In this document: piece after piece, positions 17,222-25,144 of the stretch
Layout: the number at the start of each line of letters is the position of its first letter
How positions within the stretch are numbered: the first letter of the stretch is position 1
Source of the DNA: Devosia lucknowensis
GTDB taxonomy: Bacteria > Pseudomonadota > Alphaproteobacteria > Rhizobiales > Devosiaceae
DNA: 64,000 nt
Direction of reading: 5' to 3'
Assembly: GCF_900177655.1 (NCBI RefSeq)
Contig: NZ_FXWK01000001.1
Location: 682,001 to 746,000 of the forward strand
The notes under the pieces: generated by a model
Seen by the model: the letters and a program-made list of their open reading frames with translations, nothing else
Told to the model about the DNA's origin: nothing
The model's database searches: none
Program-made: the position numbers and the translations under genes

Positions 17222-18802
17222 ATGTCCGACACTTCACAACCGGCTCAACCCGCCGATGATACATCCGTCAAGCTGGTGATCGGTGCGGTCGCCGTAACGC
17301 TCTTGCTGGCGTCGCTGGGCCAGACCATCGTTTCGACGGCGCTTCCGTCCATTGTCGGCCAGCTCGGCGGCCTCGATCACCTCACCTGGGTGGTCATTGC
17401 CTACTTGCTCAGCTCGACCGTTGTCGCGCCCGTTTATGGCAAGCTCGGCGACCTCTATGGTCGCAAGATCGTGCTGCAGGTAGCCATCGTCATCTTTCTC
17501 GTCGGCGCGGTTCTTTCGGCCATGGCCACGAGCATGACGTTTCTGATTGCGGCGCGAACCATCCAGGGGCTCGGCGGTGGCGGGCTGATGGTTGTGGCGA
17601 TGACCGTCGTGGCCGACATCATCCCGCCGCGCCAGCGGGGCAAGGTACAGGGGCTTTTCGGCGCCGTGTTTGGCGTCGCCACAGTGGTCGGCCCTTTGCT
17701 CGGTGGTTTCATTGTCGAGCACATTTCCTGGCAGTGGATCTTCCTGATCAACCTGCCGCTGGGCATACTGGCGCTCGCTGTCATCGCCGTCGCGCTTAAG
17801 CCGCGCGGCGAACGCGTCAAGCATTCGATCGACTATGCGGGCTTCGTCCTGCTCTCGGGTGGGCTCACGGCCTTCGTGCTTGCCACGTCGCTCGGCGGCA
17901 ATACGTTCGGCTGGTTCTCGGCTCAGATCATTGGCCTCGTAATCGCTGCCGTGGCCATGCTGGCCGCTTTCCTCCGTGTGGAAGCGCGCGCCGCCGAGCC
18001 GGTCCTGCCGCTCAGTCTCTTCCGTAACAACACCTTTGCAGTCACCAGTGTTGTCGGCTTTCTGGTGGGTATGGCCATGTTCGGGTCGATCACCTTCCTG
18101 CCGATGTATCTGCAGCTTGCTAAGGGCGTCTCCCCGACGGACTCCGCGCTCCAGCTCGTGCCCATGATGATCGGCCTGATCGGCGCTTCGACCCTGTCCG
18201 GCTTCCTGATGACGCGCACCGGCCGCTACAAGCTTCTGCCGCAGGTTTCGACCTTTGTGCTCACCATCGGCCTCCTGCTCCTGGCCACCATGCAGCTCGA
18301 CACGCCGTCCTGGCAGATCGCCATCTATATGTTTCTGGTGGGAGCCGGTATCGGCCCGGTCAACAGCGTCAGCGTCACCGCCACGCAAAACGCAGTGTCT
18401 CGCGACGTAGTCGGTGCCGCGACTGCCGGCACGACGTTGTTCCGCCAGATCGGTGGCTCGATAGGCGTCTCCGTCTTCGGTGCCATCTTCTCCAGCGGGC
18501 TGGCGTCACGCCTTGGCGAGGTCATGCCGGCCGGCAGCGGCGGGACGGGAGCATTCAGCGCCCAGGCCGTCGCCTCCTTGCCCGAACCAGTGCGCAACAT
18601 GGTGCTCGAAGCCTTCGCGGCCGCACTGCACCCGGTGTTCTTCACGGCTGCCGCAGCATCCGTCCTCGCCTTTGGCCTGACATTCCTTCTAGAGGAGCTG
18701 CCGCTGTCCAATTCACTGCGCAAGGAGCCAGAGGCGGAGATCGAAGCCGAGGAAGCGGCTACCGCGGCTGCGGTCGGTGCCCCGGCCATGGCCACGCGAT
18801 AA
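17222..18802 (+). CDS. MFS exporter, DHA2 (14-TM) drug-efflux type
   Basis: 526 residues from the ATG at 17222, which has AAGGAA nine bases upstream. The open frame extends 47 codons further but through the operator region. About fourteen TM segments are seen with motif A GKLGDLYGRK, motif C-like GxVFGVATVVGPLLGGFIVEHISWQWIFLINLPLG, and DTLFRQIGGS-like TTLFRQIGGSIG. These mark the EmrB/QacA DHA2 subfamily of proton antiporters. The acidic Ala/Glu-rich C-tail is cytoplasmic. The divergent MarR gene is the probable repressor. Substrate unknown. Confidence 0.9.
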   Translation: MSDTSQPAQPADDTSVKLVIGAVAVTLLLASLGQTIVSTALPSIVGQLGGLDHLTWVVIAYLLSSTVVAPVYGKLGDLYGRKIVLQVAIVIFLVGAVLSAMATSMTFLIAARTIQGLGGGGLMVVAMTVVADIIPPRQRGKVQGLFGAVFGVATVVGPLLGGFIVEHISWQWIFLINLPLGILALAVIAVALKPRGERVKHSIDYAGFVLLSGGLTAFVLATSLGGNTFGWFSAQIIGLVIAAVAMLAAFLRVEARAAEPVLPLSLFRNNTFAVTSVVGFLVGMAMFGSITFLPMYLQLAKGVSPTDSALQLVPMMIGLIGASTLSGFLMTRTGRYKLLPQVSTFVLTIGLLLLATMQLDTPSWQIAIYMFLVGAGIGPVNSVSVTATQNAVSRDVVGAATAGTTLFRQIGGSIGVSVFGAIFSSGLASRLGEVMPAGSGGTGAFSAQAVASLPEPVRNMVLEAFAAALHPVFFTAAAASVLAFGLTFLLEELPLSNSLRKEPEAEIEAEEAATAAAVGAPAMATR

Positions 18803-18831
18803 TGGTTTAATTATTTAAATCAACGCAGTAG

Positions 18832-18863
18832 CTGAACGCCCTGAATCATATTGTGGCGTTCAG
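18832..18863. terminator. Hairpin downstream of DHA2 exporter
   Basis: CTGAACGCC (18832-18840) pairs perfectly with GGCGTTCAG (18855-18863) around a 14-nt loop, 30 bp after the exporter stop. No T-run follows, so intrinsic termination is doubtful. The rest of the 243-bp gap is AT-richer than its surroundings (for example TTTAATTATTTAAAT), with no gene seen. Confidence 0.45.
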
Positions 18864-19045
18864 TGAAAATTCCTGGAAGACCAAGACCCTTACCGGCGTA
18901 GCCGCCATGCAACAGTGCCGCGCTTCCATCGTCGCGAGGCCACTTATGGCGAAATTGTGAATAGCCAAATCAATTACTTCACGTACCTTTGGCACTATTA
19001 ATTGCCGATTGCGTCACCGGCCCCCGTACCGTGGAGAATATCAAC

Positions 19046-19666
19046 GTGCCCTTGCGTTGGCAGGAAGTGGCTTTGCCACTTGTGACGATCACCGTACTCA
19101 TCCTTCTCAAATACATTCCTGCTACTGCTCATTTGCCGCTTTCGCGGGCGGCGGGTGTTGTCGCGTTCGGCTATGCGGCTTTCCTCGCGCTGCGCCTGGT
19201 CCAGCCGGAAGACGCCATCGTCGTCGACGGCGGCTGGGCCGAACTTCGTCCATCCATGGTGGAATACTTCGCCTGCTACGGTGCTGCCGCGCTTGCCGCC
19301 GTGCTTCTGTTTGCCGTGATCTTTATGGGGCACGCAGCCGACACGACCCAGCTGGTGGCGACCTACATCGCCGTTGTCCTGCTGGCTGGCGGGTCCCTGG
19401 GCATCGGCATGGCCGGCCTCTTCACGCACACGTCCTGGGATCATCGCCAGGTCAAGCACCGTACCGCTACCGGGCGGGAAACTGCACTTGACTGGTCCGA
19501 TGTCCGTTCGGTGCGTCCCAACTGGCGCGGCGTTACCATCACCGGCACCGCGGGCCGCATTACCTTCTCGCAGTTTCATAGCGGCGCGGCCCAGCTGGCC
19601 AAGCATGCCGCCAACCGCGCGCGTCGCAACGCCGAGACCGCAACCAAGGCCTTCGCGGCGTCCTGA
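19046..19666 (+). CDS. Hypothetical membrane protein with C-terminal PH-like segment
   Basis: 206 residues from the GTG at 19046, chosen because GGAGA lies 8 nt upstream; an alternative in-frame TTG is at 18989. Four hydrophobic segments are visible (LPLVTITVLILL, AAGVVAFGYAAFLALRL, CYGAAALAAVLLFAVIFMG, VATYIAVVLLAGGSLGIGMAG). They are followed by a soluble C-terminal region (LDWSDVRSVRPNWRGVTITG, then GRITFSQF) that looks like the beta strands of bacterial PH-type domains. Function unknown. It stands alone between two larger genes. Confidence 0.65.
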   Translation: MPLRWQEVALPLVTITVLILLKYIPATAHLPLSRAAGVVAFGYAAFLALRLVQPEDAIVVDGGWAELRPSMVEYFACYGAAALAAVLLFAVIFMGHAADTTQLVATYIAVVLLAGGSLGIGMAGLFTHTSWDHRQVKHRTATGRETALDWSDVRSVRPNWRGVTITGTAGRITFSQFHSGAAQLAKHAANRARRNAETATKAFAAS

Positions 19667-19754
19667 TATCCGGGCGGTCTCATGACCGCCCTTTATCCCT
19701 GCCATAAGAACTATGCATTGTCGTGCGGCGCCGGGTGCGGATATCCTGCGCCGC

Positions 19755-21851
19755 ATGAACGCACCGATCCCCCAACGCACCATTCGCTCCGTCTGCCCGC
19801 ATGACTGTCCTTCGGTCTGCGCGCTTGATGTCGACATCCTTTCCGACGGCACAATCGGTCGCGTTCGCGGCGCCAAGGACGATCCCTACACGGCCGGGGT
19901 CATCTGCGAGAAGGTGGCGCGTTATTCCGAGCGCATCCATCACCCCGAACGCCTGCTCCATCCATTGCGTCGCGTCGGGCCAAAGGGGGCAGGGCAGTGG
20001 GAGCAAATCTCCTGGGACGAGGCGCTGGACGAAATCGCGTCGCGTTTTCTCGCCGTCGAAGCTGAAAACGGTGCCGAATCTGTCTGGCCCTATTTCTATG
20101 CCGGCACCATGGGTCATGTGCATCGCGATGGCATCGAGCGCCTGCGCGCCGTGCGCGGCTATTCGCACCAGTACGACACCATTTGCGTCGGCCTCTCCTG
20201 GCCAGGCTACATAGCGGGCACCGGGCTCCTGGGCGGGGTCAACCCCGAACAGATGGCCGAGAGCGATTGCGTGGTCATCTGGGGCACTAATGCCGTGCAC
20301 ACCCAGGTCAACGTCATGACCCACGCCATGCGGGCGCGCAAGCAGCGCGGGGCCAAGGTCGTTGTCATCGACATCTATCGCAATGCCACCATGGAGCAGG
20401 CGGATATGGGCCTGGTCCTCCGCCCCGGCACCGATGGGGCGCTCGCTGTCGCGACCATGCATGTGTTGCTGCGCGACGGTTTGGCCGATCGCGAATACAT
20501 GCGCGAATTCACTGACTTCACACCCGAATTTGAATCACATTTGCAACTCCGCACCCCACAGTGGGGCGCCGAGATCACCGGCCTTACCGTCGAGGAAATC
20601 GAGGCCTTCGCTCATCTGGTGGGCAAGACGCCGCGCACCTTCTTCCGTCTCGGCTACGGCTTTTCGCGCCAGCGCAACGGCGCCACGGCGGTCCACGCCG
20701 CGCTGTCCATACCGGCGATGACCGGAGCCTGGCAGCACCGGGGTGGGGGCGCCTTCCATTCCAATTCCGGTACCTGGGCGCTCGACAAGTCGCGGCTCGA
20801 AGGCGTCCATCTGCAAAAGGGCAGCCCGCGCCTTCTGGACATGTCCGAGATCGGTCCGATCCTGACCGGAGACACCCGGGCATTGCGGGGTGGCAAGCCG
20901 GTCCACGCCATGATCGTGCAGAATACCAATCCCGCCGTAGTCGCCCCGGATCAGGCGCTGGTGCGACAAGGTCTGATGCGCGATGACCTGTTCCTCGTCG
21001 TCCACGAGCAATTCATGACCGAAACCGCCGAGCTGGCCGACATCGTGCTGCCTGCGACCATGTTCCTCGAGCACAATGACTATTACACTCGTGGCGGCCA
21101 TACGCGCATTCTCTACGGCGCCAAGGTCGTCGAAGCGCCCGGCGAGGCGCGCTCCAACCACGACGTCATCAATGCCCTGGCCCTGCGCCTCGGCAGTGAC
21201 GACGCTGTGTTTCACACCAGCGATCGCGATGTTGTCGCGGACACGTTCGCTCGGTCCGGCTACCCGGCGCTGGAGAAAGTCGAAAAAACCGGTTTCGTCG
21301 ATCGCGAGCGGCCCGACGGGGTTGCCCGCTTTGCCGGCGGCTTCGGCTGGCCTGATGGCCGCTATCGATTCGCGCCGGACTGGCAGGCCGTGGCCGATCG
21401 CAAGGGCTATCGCTGGGTCTGCGATCCCGCCGAAATGCCTCGCTACGCCGACCACTGGGCCGTCAACGAGGCGACCGACCTGGAGCATCCGTTCAAGCTC
21501 GCTACCAGCCCGGCGCGCGCCTTCCTCAATTCGTCATTCAACCAGACACCCGGAAGCCTCCGCCGCGAAGGCGAACCGACAGTGTTCATTCACCCCGAGA
21601 ATGCGGTGCGTCTGGGCATCGTGCATGGTGACGCTGTGGTTGTCGGCAATCGGCGCGGGCAGGTCGAGCTGACGGCTTTCCTGCACACCGGCCTTTGCAC
21701 GGGCGTCCTCATTGCCGAAGGACTGCACCGCAACAAGGCGCATCGCGGCGGTCGGGGCATCAATATGCTGACCAGCGCCGAACCGGCACCGCCGTTTGGC
21801 GGCGCACCGTTCCACGACGCCGCGGTCTGGATACGAAAGGCCTCGTGCTGA
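19755..21851 (+). CDS. Molybdopterin-dependent oxidoreductase, catalytic subunit-like
   Basis: 698 residues from the ATG at 19755. A 4Fe-4S motif C-x3-C-x3-C lies at residues 14-22 (CPHDCPSVC) with the fourth cysteine at 51 (GVICEK). The molybdopterin oxidoreductase domain follows (IWGTNAVHTQVNVM, IVQNTNPAVVAPD, ETAELADIVLPATMFLEH), then the dinucleotide-binding C-terminal domain (FLNSSFNQTPG to HRGGRGINMLTS). C144 in DTICVG might be the metal ligand; this is uncertain. No twin-arginine signal is seen, so it is probably cytoplasmic. No iron-sulfur or membrane partner is encoded nearby. The reaction is unknown. Confidence 0.88.
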   Translation: MNAPIPQRTIRSVCPHDCPSVCALDVDILSDGTIGRVRGAKDDPYTAGVICEKVARYSERIHHPERLLHPLRRVGPKGAGQWEQISWDEALDEIASRFLAVEAENGAESVWPYFYAGTMGHVHRDGIERLRAVRGYSHQYDTICVGLSWPGYIAGTGLLGGVNPEQMAESDCVVIWGTNAVHTQVNVMTHAMRARKQRGAKVVVIDIYRNATMEQADMGLVLRPGTDGALAVATMHVLLRDGLADREYMREFTDFTPEFESHLQLRTPQWGAEITGLTVEEIEAFAHLVGKTPRTFFRLGYGFSRQRNGATAVHAALSIPAMTGAWQHRGGGAFHSNSGTWALDKSRLEGVHLQKGSPRLLDMSEIGPILTGDTRALRGGKPVHAMIVQNTNPAVVAPDQALVRQGLMRDDLFLVVHEQFMTETAELADIVLPATMFLEHNDYYTRGGHTRILYGAKVVEAPGEARSNHDVINALALRLGSDDAVFHTSDRDVVADTFARSGYPALEKVEKTGFVDRERPDGVARFAGGFGWPDGRYRFAPDWQAVADRKGYRWVCDPAEMPRYADHWAVNEATDLEHPFKLATSPARAFLNSSFNQTPGSLRREGEPTVFIHPENAVRLGIVHGDAVVVGNRRGQVELTAFLHTGLCTGVLIAEGLHRNKAHRGGRGINMLTSAEPAPPFGGAPFHDAAVWIRKASC

Positions 21852-21898
21852 AATCTGAGTTCGGTGGTTGGACCGGCAGCCACACCCAAGGTTACGCC

Positions 21899-21915
21899 CT
21901 CGGACTTGATCCGAG
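21899..21915. repeat. Degenerate dispersed palindrome, family 1
   Basis: CTCGGA and TCCGAG arms enclose CTTGA in the 111-bp gap between the convergent molybdopterin oxidoreductase and TauE/SafE genes. It matches the family core with mutated ends. Confidence 0.6.
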
Positions 21916-21962
21916 TGCCGCTCTCGATGGGTGCGGACCTGGCCATTCCGCTCGTTCCGCAC

Positions 21963-22727
21963 TCAGGCGTAGGCCGACCAGAAGAAATAGCCGGTCATGC
22001 CTATGCCGTAGACGATGACACCGATGCGGATCCAATCGCGTGGAATGTATTGTGCCAGCCGCGCCGCGACGTAGCCGCCAATTGTCACGCCGACCAGCGC
22101 GATGGAGCCATGATACCAGTCGATCCGGTCATTGAACGCAAAGCGCAGCACCGCCACAAGCGCCACGATGGACGACACGTAGAGCTTGAGCCCGTTCATG
22201 GCGTGGATATCGGTCATGCCAGCCATGGCCAGGAACGCCAGGAGCAGGATGCCGAGGCCTGCGTTGAAGAAGCCGCCATAGGTGCAGACGGCCGCCAGCA
22301 GCACCAGCAGCAGCACGCTGCCGAGCGCCTGCATGCCCCGACCGCCGCCGCTGCGCGCCTTCAGTGCAGCATTGAGCTGATTGCCGAAGATGAAAAGGGC
22401 CACTGCAAAGGTCATGAGCCACGGCACCACCTTTGAAAACTGCTCGTCCGACACCACCAGCAGCAGTTCGGCGCCCAGATAGCCGAAAACCGCAGCAACG
22501 AGACCATAGACGATCAGCTTGTCGCGATACTGCCCCATGGCCTTCCAGTAGCCCACGGCACCGCTCGCATAGCCGGGAAGGGCAGCATAGGTGTTGGAGG
22601 CATTGGCCAGAACCGGCGGCACCCCGGCAAACAGAAGCGCCGGGAAGACGATGAATGATCCGCCCCCGGCCAGCGAGTTGACGGCACCGCCCAGAAGTCC
22701 TGCAACAAACAACAATATCTCGGTCAT
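21963..22727 (-). CDS. TSUP (TauE/SafE) family permease
   Basis: 254 residues, about eight TM segments. Both TauE/SafE repeats are recognisable: GxxxGAVNSLAGGGSFIVFPALLFAGVPPVLANASN in the first half and CTYGGFFNAGLGILLLAFLAMAGMTDIHAMNGLK in the second. Members move sulfite, sulfoacetate or other organosulfur anions across the inner membrane. The exact substrate is unknown. It converges on the molybdopterin oxidoreductase. A functional link (for example with sulfur oxyanions) is only a guess. Upstream, 22728-23013 shows no convincing gene. Confidence 0.88.
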   Translation of the reverse strand: MTEILLFVAGLLGGAVNSLAGGGSFIVFPALLFAGVPPVLANASNTYAALPGYASGAVGYWKAMGQYRDKLIVYGLVAAVFGYLGAELLLVVSDEQFSKVVPWLMTFAVALFIFGNQLNAALKARSGGGRGMQALGSVLLLVLLAAVCTYGGFFNAGLGILLLAFLAMAGMTDIHAMNGLKLYVSSIVALVAVLRFAFNDRIDWYHGSIALVGVTIGGYVAARLAQYIPRDWIRIGVIVYGIGMTGYFFWSAYA

Positions 22728-23013
22728 GACCGTGCCCCCGATTCTTCCTCGGACCTCCTAACCGGTACAGTCTGCATCGCCTAACGCAATTGTCTGATCG
22801 GTCCATCACGACGCGTGATCGCCTGCCCCTTGACTTGCCCGCCGGTCAGGCGCATTTAGCCCACGGTTGCTGGCGCCTGCCGCCCGCGGATCGGTATGAT
22901 CCTTGGTGAAGTCCAGCACACGGCATGTGATCCCTTCGGTTTTCCTCCCAAGGCGCATCATGGCAATGCGGGCTCCCATGTGACAGTCGCCTCCAGATGG
23001 AGAGACCCGAACC

Positions 23014-23454
23014 ATGTCTTTTTCTCTCGATACGCCATCGGCCCAGACCCTCAAATCCGAGGCCCGGACTTTGCGCGACGACCGCGCGCGCTCAGGCCAC
23101 GTCATGACCCATGGCGAGGCGCTCGAGCATGTCGCCCGCGCGCACGGCTACCGTGACTGGAATACCGCCCGCGCGGCGCTGCCCGACCGCGTTGCCGTGC
23201 CGTTCCAGGTCGGCATGCGGGTCAAGGGCGATTATCTCGAACAGCCTTTTGTCGGTCTGCTGATCGGCGTGCAGCTGGCGCACAACATGCAGGCTTTCAC
23301 GCTGACCATTCAGTTCGACGAGCCGGTCAACGTGACGCCCACGTTCATGTTCGCGGCCTATCGCCACCGCGTGGTGGCGACTGTGGATATCCACGGCATT
23401 TCGCCCGATCGTCGGGGCAACGGGCAGCCGGTCATGCGCGTGTCGCGCGCCTGA
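23014..23454 (+). CDS. Glyoxalase-superfamily-related small protein
   Basis: 146 residues. The first 55 residues (TPSAQTLKSEARTLRDD to MTHGEALEHVARAHGYRDWNTARA) match a small helical domain found in proteins annotated as glyoxalase superfamily protein. The pattern S-x-AL-E-x-VA-x-x-x-GYRDWNT is typical. The rest (VGMRVKGDYLEQPFVGLLIG to ATVDIHGISPDRRG) looks beta-rich, with no complete glyoxalase metal site. Function unknown. AGAGA lies 9 nt before the ATG. Its stop codon abuts that of the convergent DUF2147 gene. Confidence 0.7.
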   Translation: MSFSLDTPSAQTLKSEARTLRDDRARSGHVMTHGEALEHVARAHGYRDWNTARAALPDRVAVPFQVGMRVKGDYLEQPFVGLLIGVQLAHNMQAFTLTIQFDEPVNVTPTFMFAAYRHRVVATVDIHGISPDRRGNGQPVMRVSRA

Positions 23455-24021
23455 TTACGGCGCCGGGGCTATCTGCACGGCCCCGGCAGCCAGCCGCGCT
23501 GCGAGGTCTTCCGCAGGCACGCGCGACCAGTCTTCGCCGCGACAAACGACGTTGAACAGCACGCAGCCATTGAGCCGGATCACGTCGGGGCCGACGATTT
23601 CCACATAACCCGAATAGGTCTTCCCATCTTCGGGATTATAGATCTCGCCATCGAAGACATGCGGCTCGGCTCCCGCGCGCAGCGTCAAGATCTGCAGCCC
23701 CAGCATCGGGCGCGTGCGCAGGGCAGGGTCCTCGTTCCGGTGATCGAAGAATTGGTCCGCGGTCATGGCCGCCGCCGCTTCTGCCTCAGCGCCGCTCAAC
23801 AGTCCCTCGGGCACGACGATATGGGACAACACCCCGCAAAATCCGTCGAGGCAGGGGCTGATCGTGATTTCCGAGAGCAATTGCGTGCGCCAGACGCCTT
23901 CGACGGGAGAGGGAGGAACCGCAACGGTTTCCGTCTGCGCAAAGGCGCCTACGCTTCCGCACGCGCTCAACACTCCCGCGAGCAGTCCCGCTGCCAGTCT
24001 GGCCCGGCCTGTGCATTGCAT
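23455..24021 (-). CDS. Secreted DUF2147-like protein
   Basis: 188 residues with an N-terminal signal segment (RLAAGLLAGVLSACGSVGAFAQ). The LSAC is a possible lipobox, so it may be a lipoprotein instead of a soluble periplasmic protein. The mature part follows the DUF2147 outline: PVEGVWRTQ, CLDGFCGVLSHIVVPEG, then DGEIYNPEDGKTYSGYVEIVGPDVIRLNGCVLFNVVCRGEDWSRV. This lipocalin-like family is widespread in Proteobacteria without a firm function. The gene is monocistronic and tail to tail with the preceding one, with no spacer. Confidence 0.8.
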   Translation of the reverse strand: MQCTGRARLAAGLLAGVLSACGSVGAFAQTETVAVPPSPVEGVWRTQLLSEITISPCLDGFCGVLSHIVVPEGLLSGAEAEAAAAMTADQFFDHRNEDPALRTRPMLGLQILTLRAGAEPHVFDGEIYNPEDGKTYSGYVEIVGPDVIRLNGCVLFNVVCRGEDWSRVPAEDLAARLAAGAVQIAPAP

Positions 24022-24169
24022 GGATCCGCTCCCCGCTGTTCGATTTAGGCGGTCATTCCGCGCGCGGATTTAGCCCGGAATACGGCGATCCTCCAATGGG
24101 CAGCGTGCACCGCGCCGACGCCACGACCCTGGCGCCCTGTGCGCTTCCGCCCATTCATCCAAAAAGCGC

Positions 24170-24198
24170 TTGCCATCCCGGATCGCTCCCGCTAGACC
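24170..24198 (+). promoter_or_regulatory. Candidate promoter of tRNA-Ser
   Basis: TTGCCA (24170-24175) and TAGACC (24193-24198) are spaced by 17 bp and end 9 bp before the first base of the tRNA. This resembles the alphaproteobacterial sigma-70 pattern with a conserved -35 and loose -10. The rest of 24022-24169 shows nothing else. Confidence 0.45.
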
Positions 24199-24207
24199 CG
24201 ACCCGCC

Positions 24208-24297
24208 GGAGAGGTGGCCGAGTGGTCGAAGGCACACCCCTGCTAAGGGTGCAGATCGGGAACGGTCTCGAGGGTTCGAATCCCTTCCTCTCCGCCA
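24208..24297 (+). tRNA. tRNA-Ser (anticodon GCT)
   Basis: A 90-nt class II tRNA read directly from the sequence. The acceptor stem GGAGAGG pairs with CCTCTCC. The D-arm is GCCGAGTGGTCGAAGGC, and the anticodon stem CACCC/GGGTG holds the loop CTGCTAA (anticodon GCT, reading AGC and AGT). A long variable arm follows, and the T-arm is GAGGG-TTCGAAT-CCCTT. The CCA end is encoded (24295-24297). No downstream duplicate of its 3' end was seen. Confidence 0.97.
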
Positions 24298-24373
24298 CTT
24301 TTCCCATCCTCGCCGCAATGTCGATCCGGCCAGCTTAGGTTGGATCAGGAAAGCGTAAGCCAGAGGGCGTCGG

Positions 24374-25120
24374 CTAAGTCGACTTGATCGGGTTGAGCAC
24401 GCGCCACGCCTGGTATTCTTCCTCGGCGTCCGGATGCAGCGGGTAGTAGCGCTGCAGGGACTCTCCGGCCATCAGCTTCATGCGGGAGAACTCTTCCCAT
24501 TCGGCATGCTTCTTGCCGTCTTCCATCACCGCCTCGGCCATCGACACCGGTACGACCACCGCGCCATCGTCATCGGCCACGATGATGTCGCCGGGCACGA
24601 CGGTCACCCCGCCGCAGGCGATGGTGACGTTGACGGCATTGGGAAAGATGTCGGTCTGAACGTGGTAATTGGGCGACCAGCCCTTGAGCCAGAGCGCAAG
24701 ATCGAGCTTTTCGACATTGGGCCGATCGCGCATGACGCCGTCGATGATGATACCGGCGCCGCCACGGCCCTTGAAATAGGTGGACATCATGTCCCCGAAA
24801 ATGCCGGAACGCATGTCGCCGCGTGCGTCGACCACCACCACGTCACCCTTCTGCACATGGTAGAGCACGTGACGGTGGAGCTGCGTCTCGGGGTCGGCAT
24901 ATTCGCCTTCGCTGAAGAGATCAGGTCGTTGCGGCAGACACTGCAGCGTCAGCGCCGGTCCACAGATAGTCTTGCCTTTGGTCTGCGGCAGGATGCCGGT
25001 CATATGCGGGTTCTTGAAACCCATATGTCCCAGCGTACCTGCGATAGTTGCGGCCCCCAGGTGCCGCAGGCCTTCGATAAGATGTTTTGGCGGCCGGCTG
25101 ATGTCGCTAGTCTTGATCAC
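24374..25120 (-). CDS. RraA/HMG-aldolase family protein
   Basis: 248 residues from the GTG at 25120, supported by GGAG 8 nt upstream; a TTG two codons earlier has no room for a ribosome site. Motifs of the RraA-like fold are visible: GDVVVVDARGDMRSGIFGDMM, then GAGIIIDGVMRDRPNV with the R-D pair at about residues 131-132, and GDIIVADDDGAVVVP. Relatives are divalent-metal pyruvate aldolases (4-hydroxy-4-methyl-2-oxoglutarate/4-carboxy-4-hydroxy-2-oxoadipate type) or oxaloacetate decarboxylases. As last gene of the ABC-enolase operon it may cleave a 2-oxo acid made from the imported substrate. That is inference. Confidence 0.82.
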   Translation of the reverse strand: MIKTSDISRPPKHLIEGLRHLGAATIAGTLGHMGFKNPHMTGILPQTKGKTICGPALTLQCLPQRPDLFSEGEYADPETQLHRHVLYHVQKGDVVVVDARGDMRSGIFGDMMSTYFKGRGGAGIIIDGVMRDRPNVEKLDLALWLKGWSPNYHVQTDIFPNAVNVTIACGGVTVVPGDIIVADDDGAVVVPVSMAEAVMEDGKKHAEWEEFSRMKLMAGESLQRYYPLHPDAEEEYQAWRVLNPIKST

Positions 25121-25144
25121 GTCCAATTCTCCACTCCGGTGGAT

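Noticed and set aside
18832-18863. sRNA gene in the 18803-19045 gap
   Set aside because: One perfect hairpin exists, but there is no terminator T-run and no clear promoter, so it is listed only as a hairpin.
22728-23013. Small minus-strand frame of about 100 codons upstream of the TauE/SafE gene
   Set aside because: The frame overlaps the start of the glyoxalase-related gene, and its translation is Arg/Gly-rich with no ribosome site or motif.
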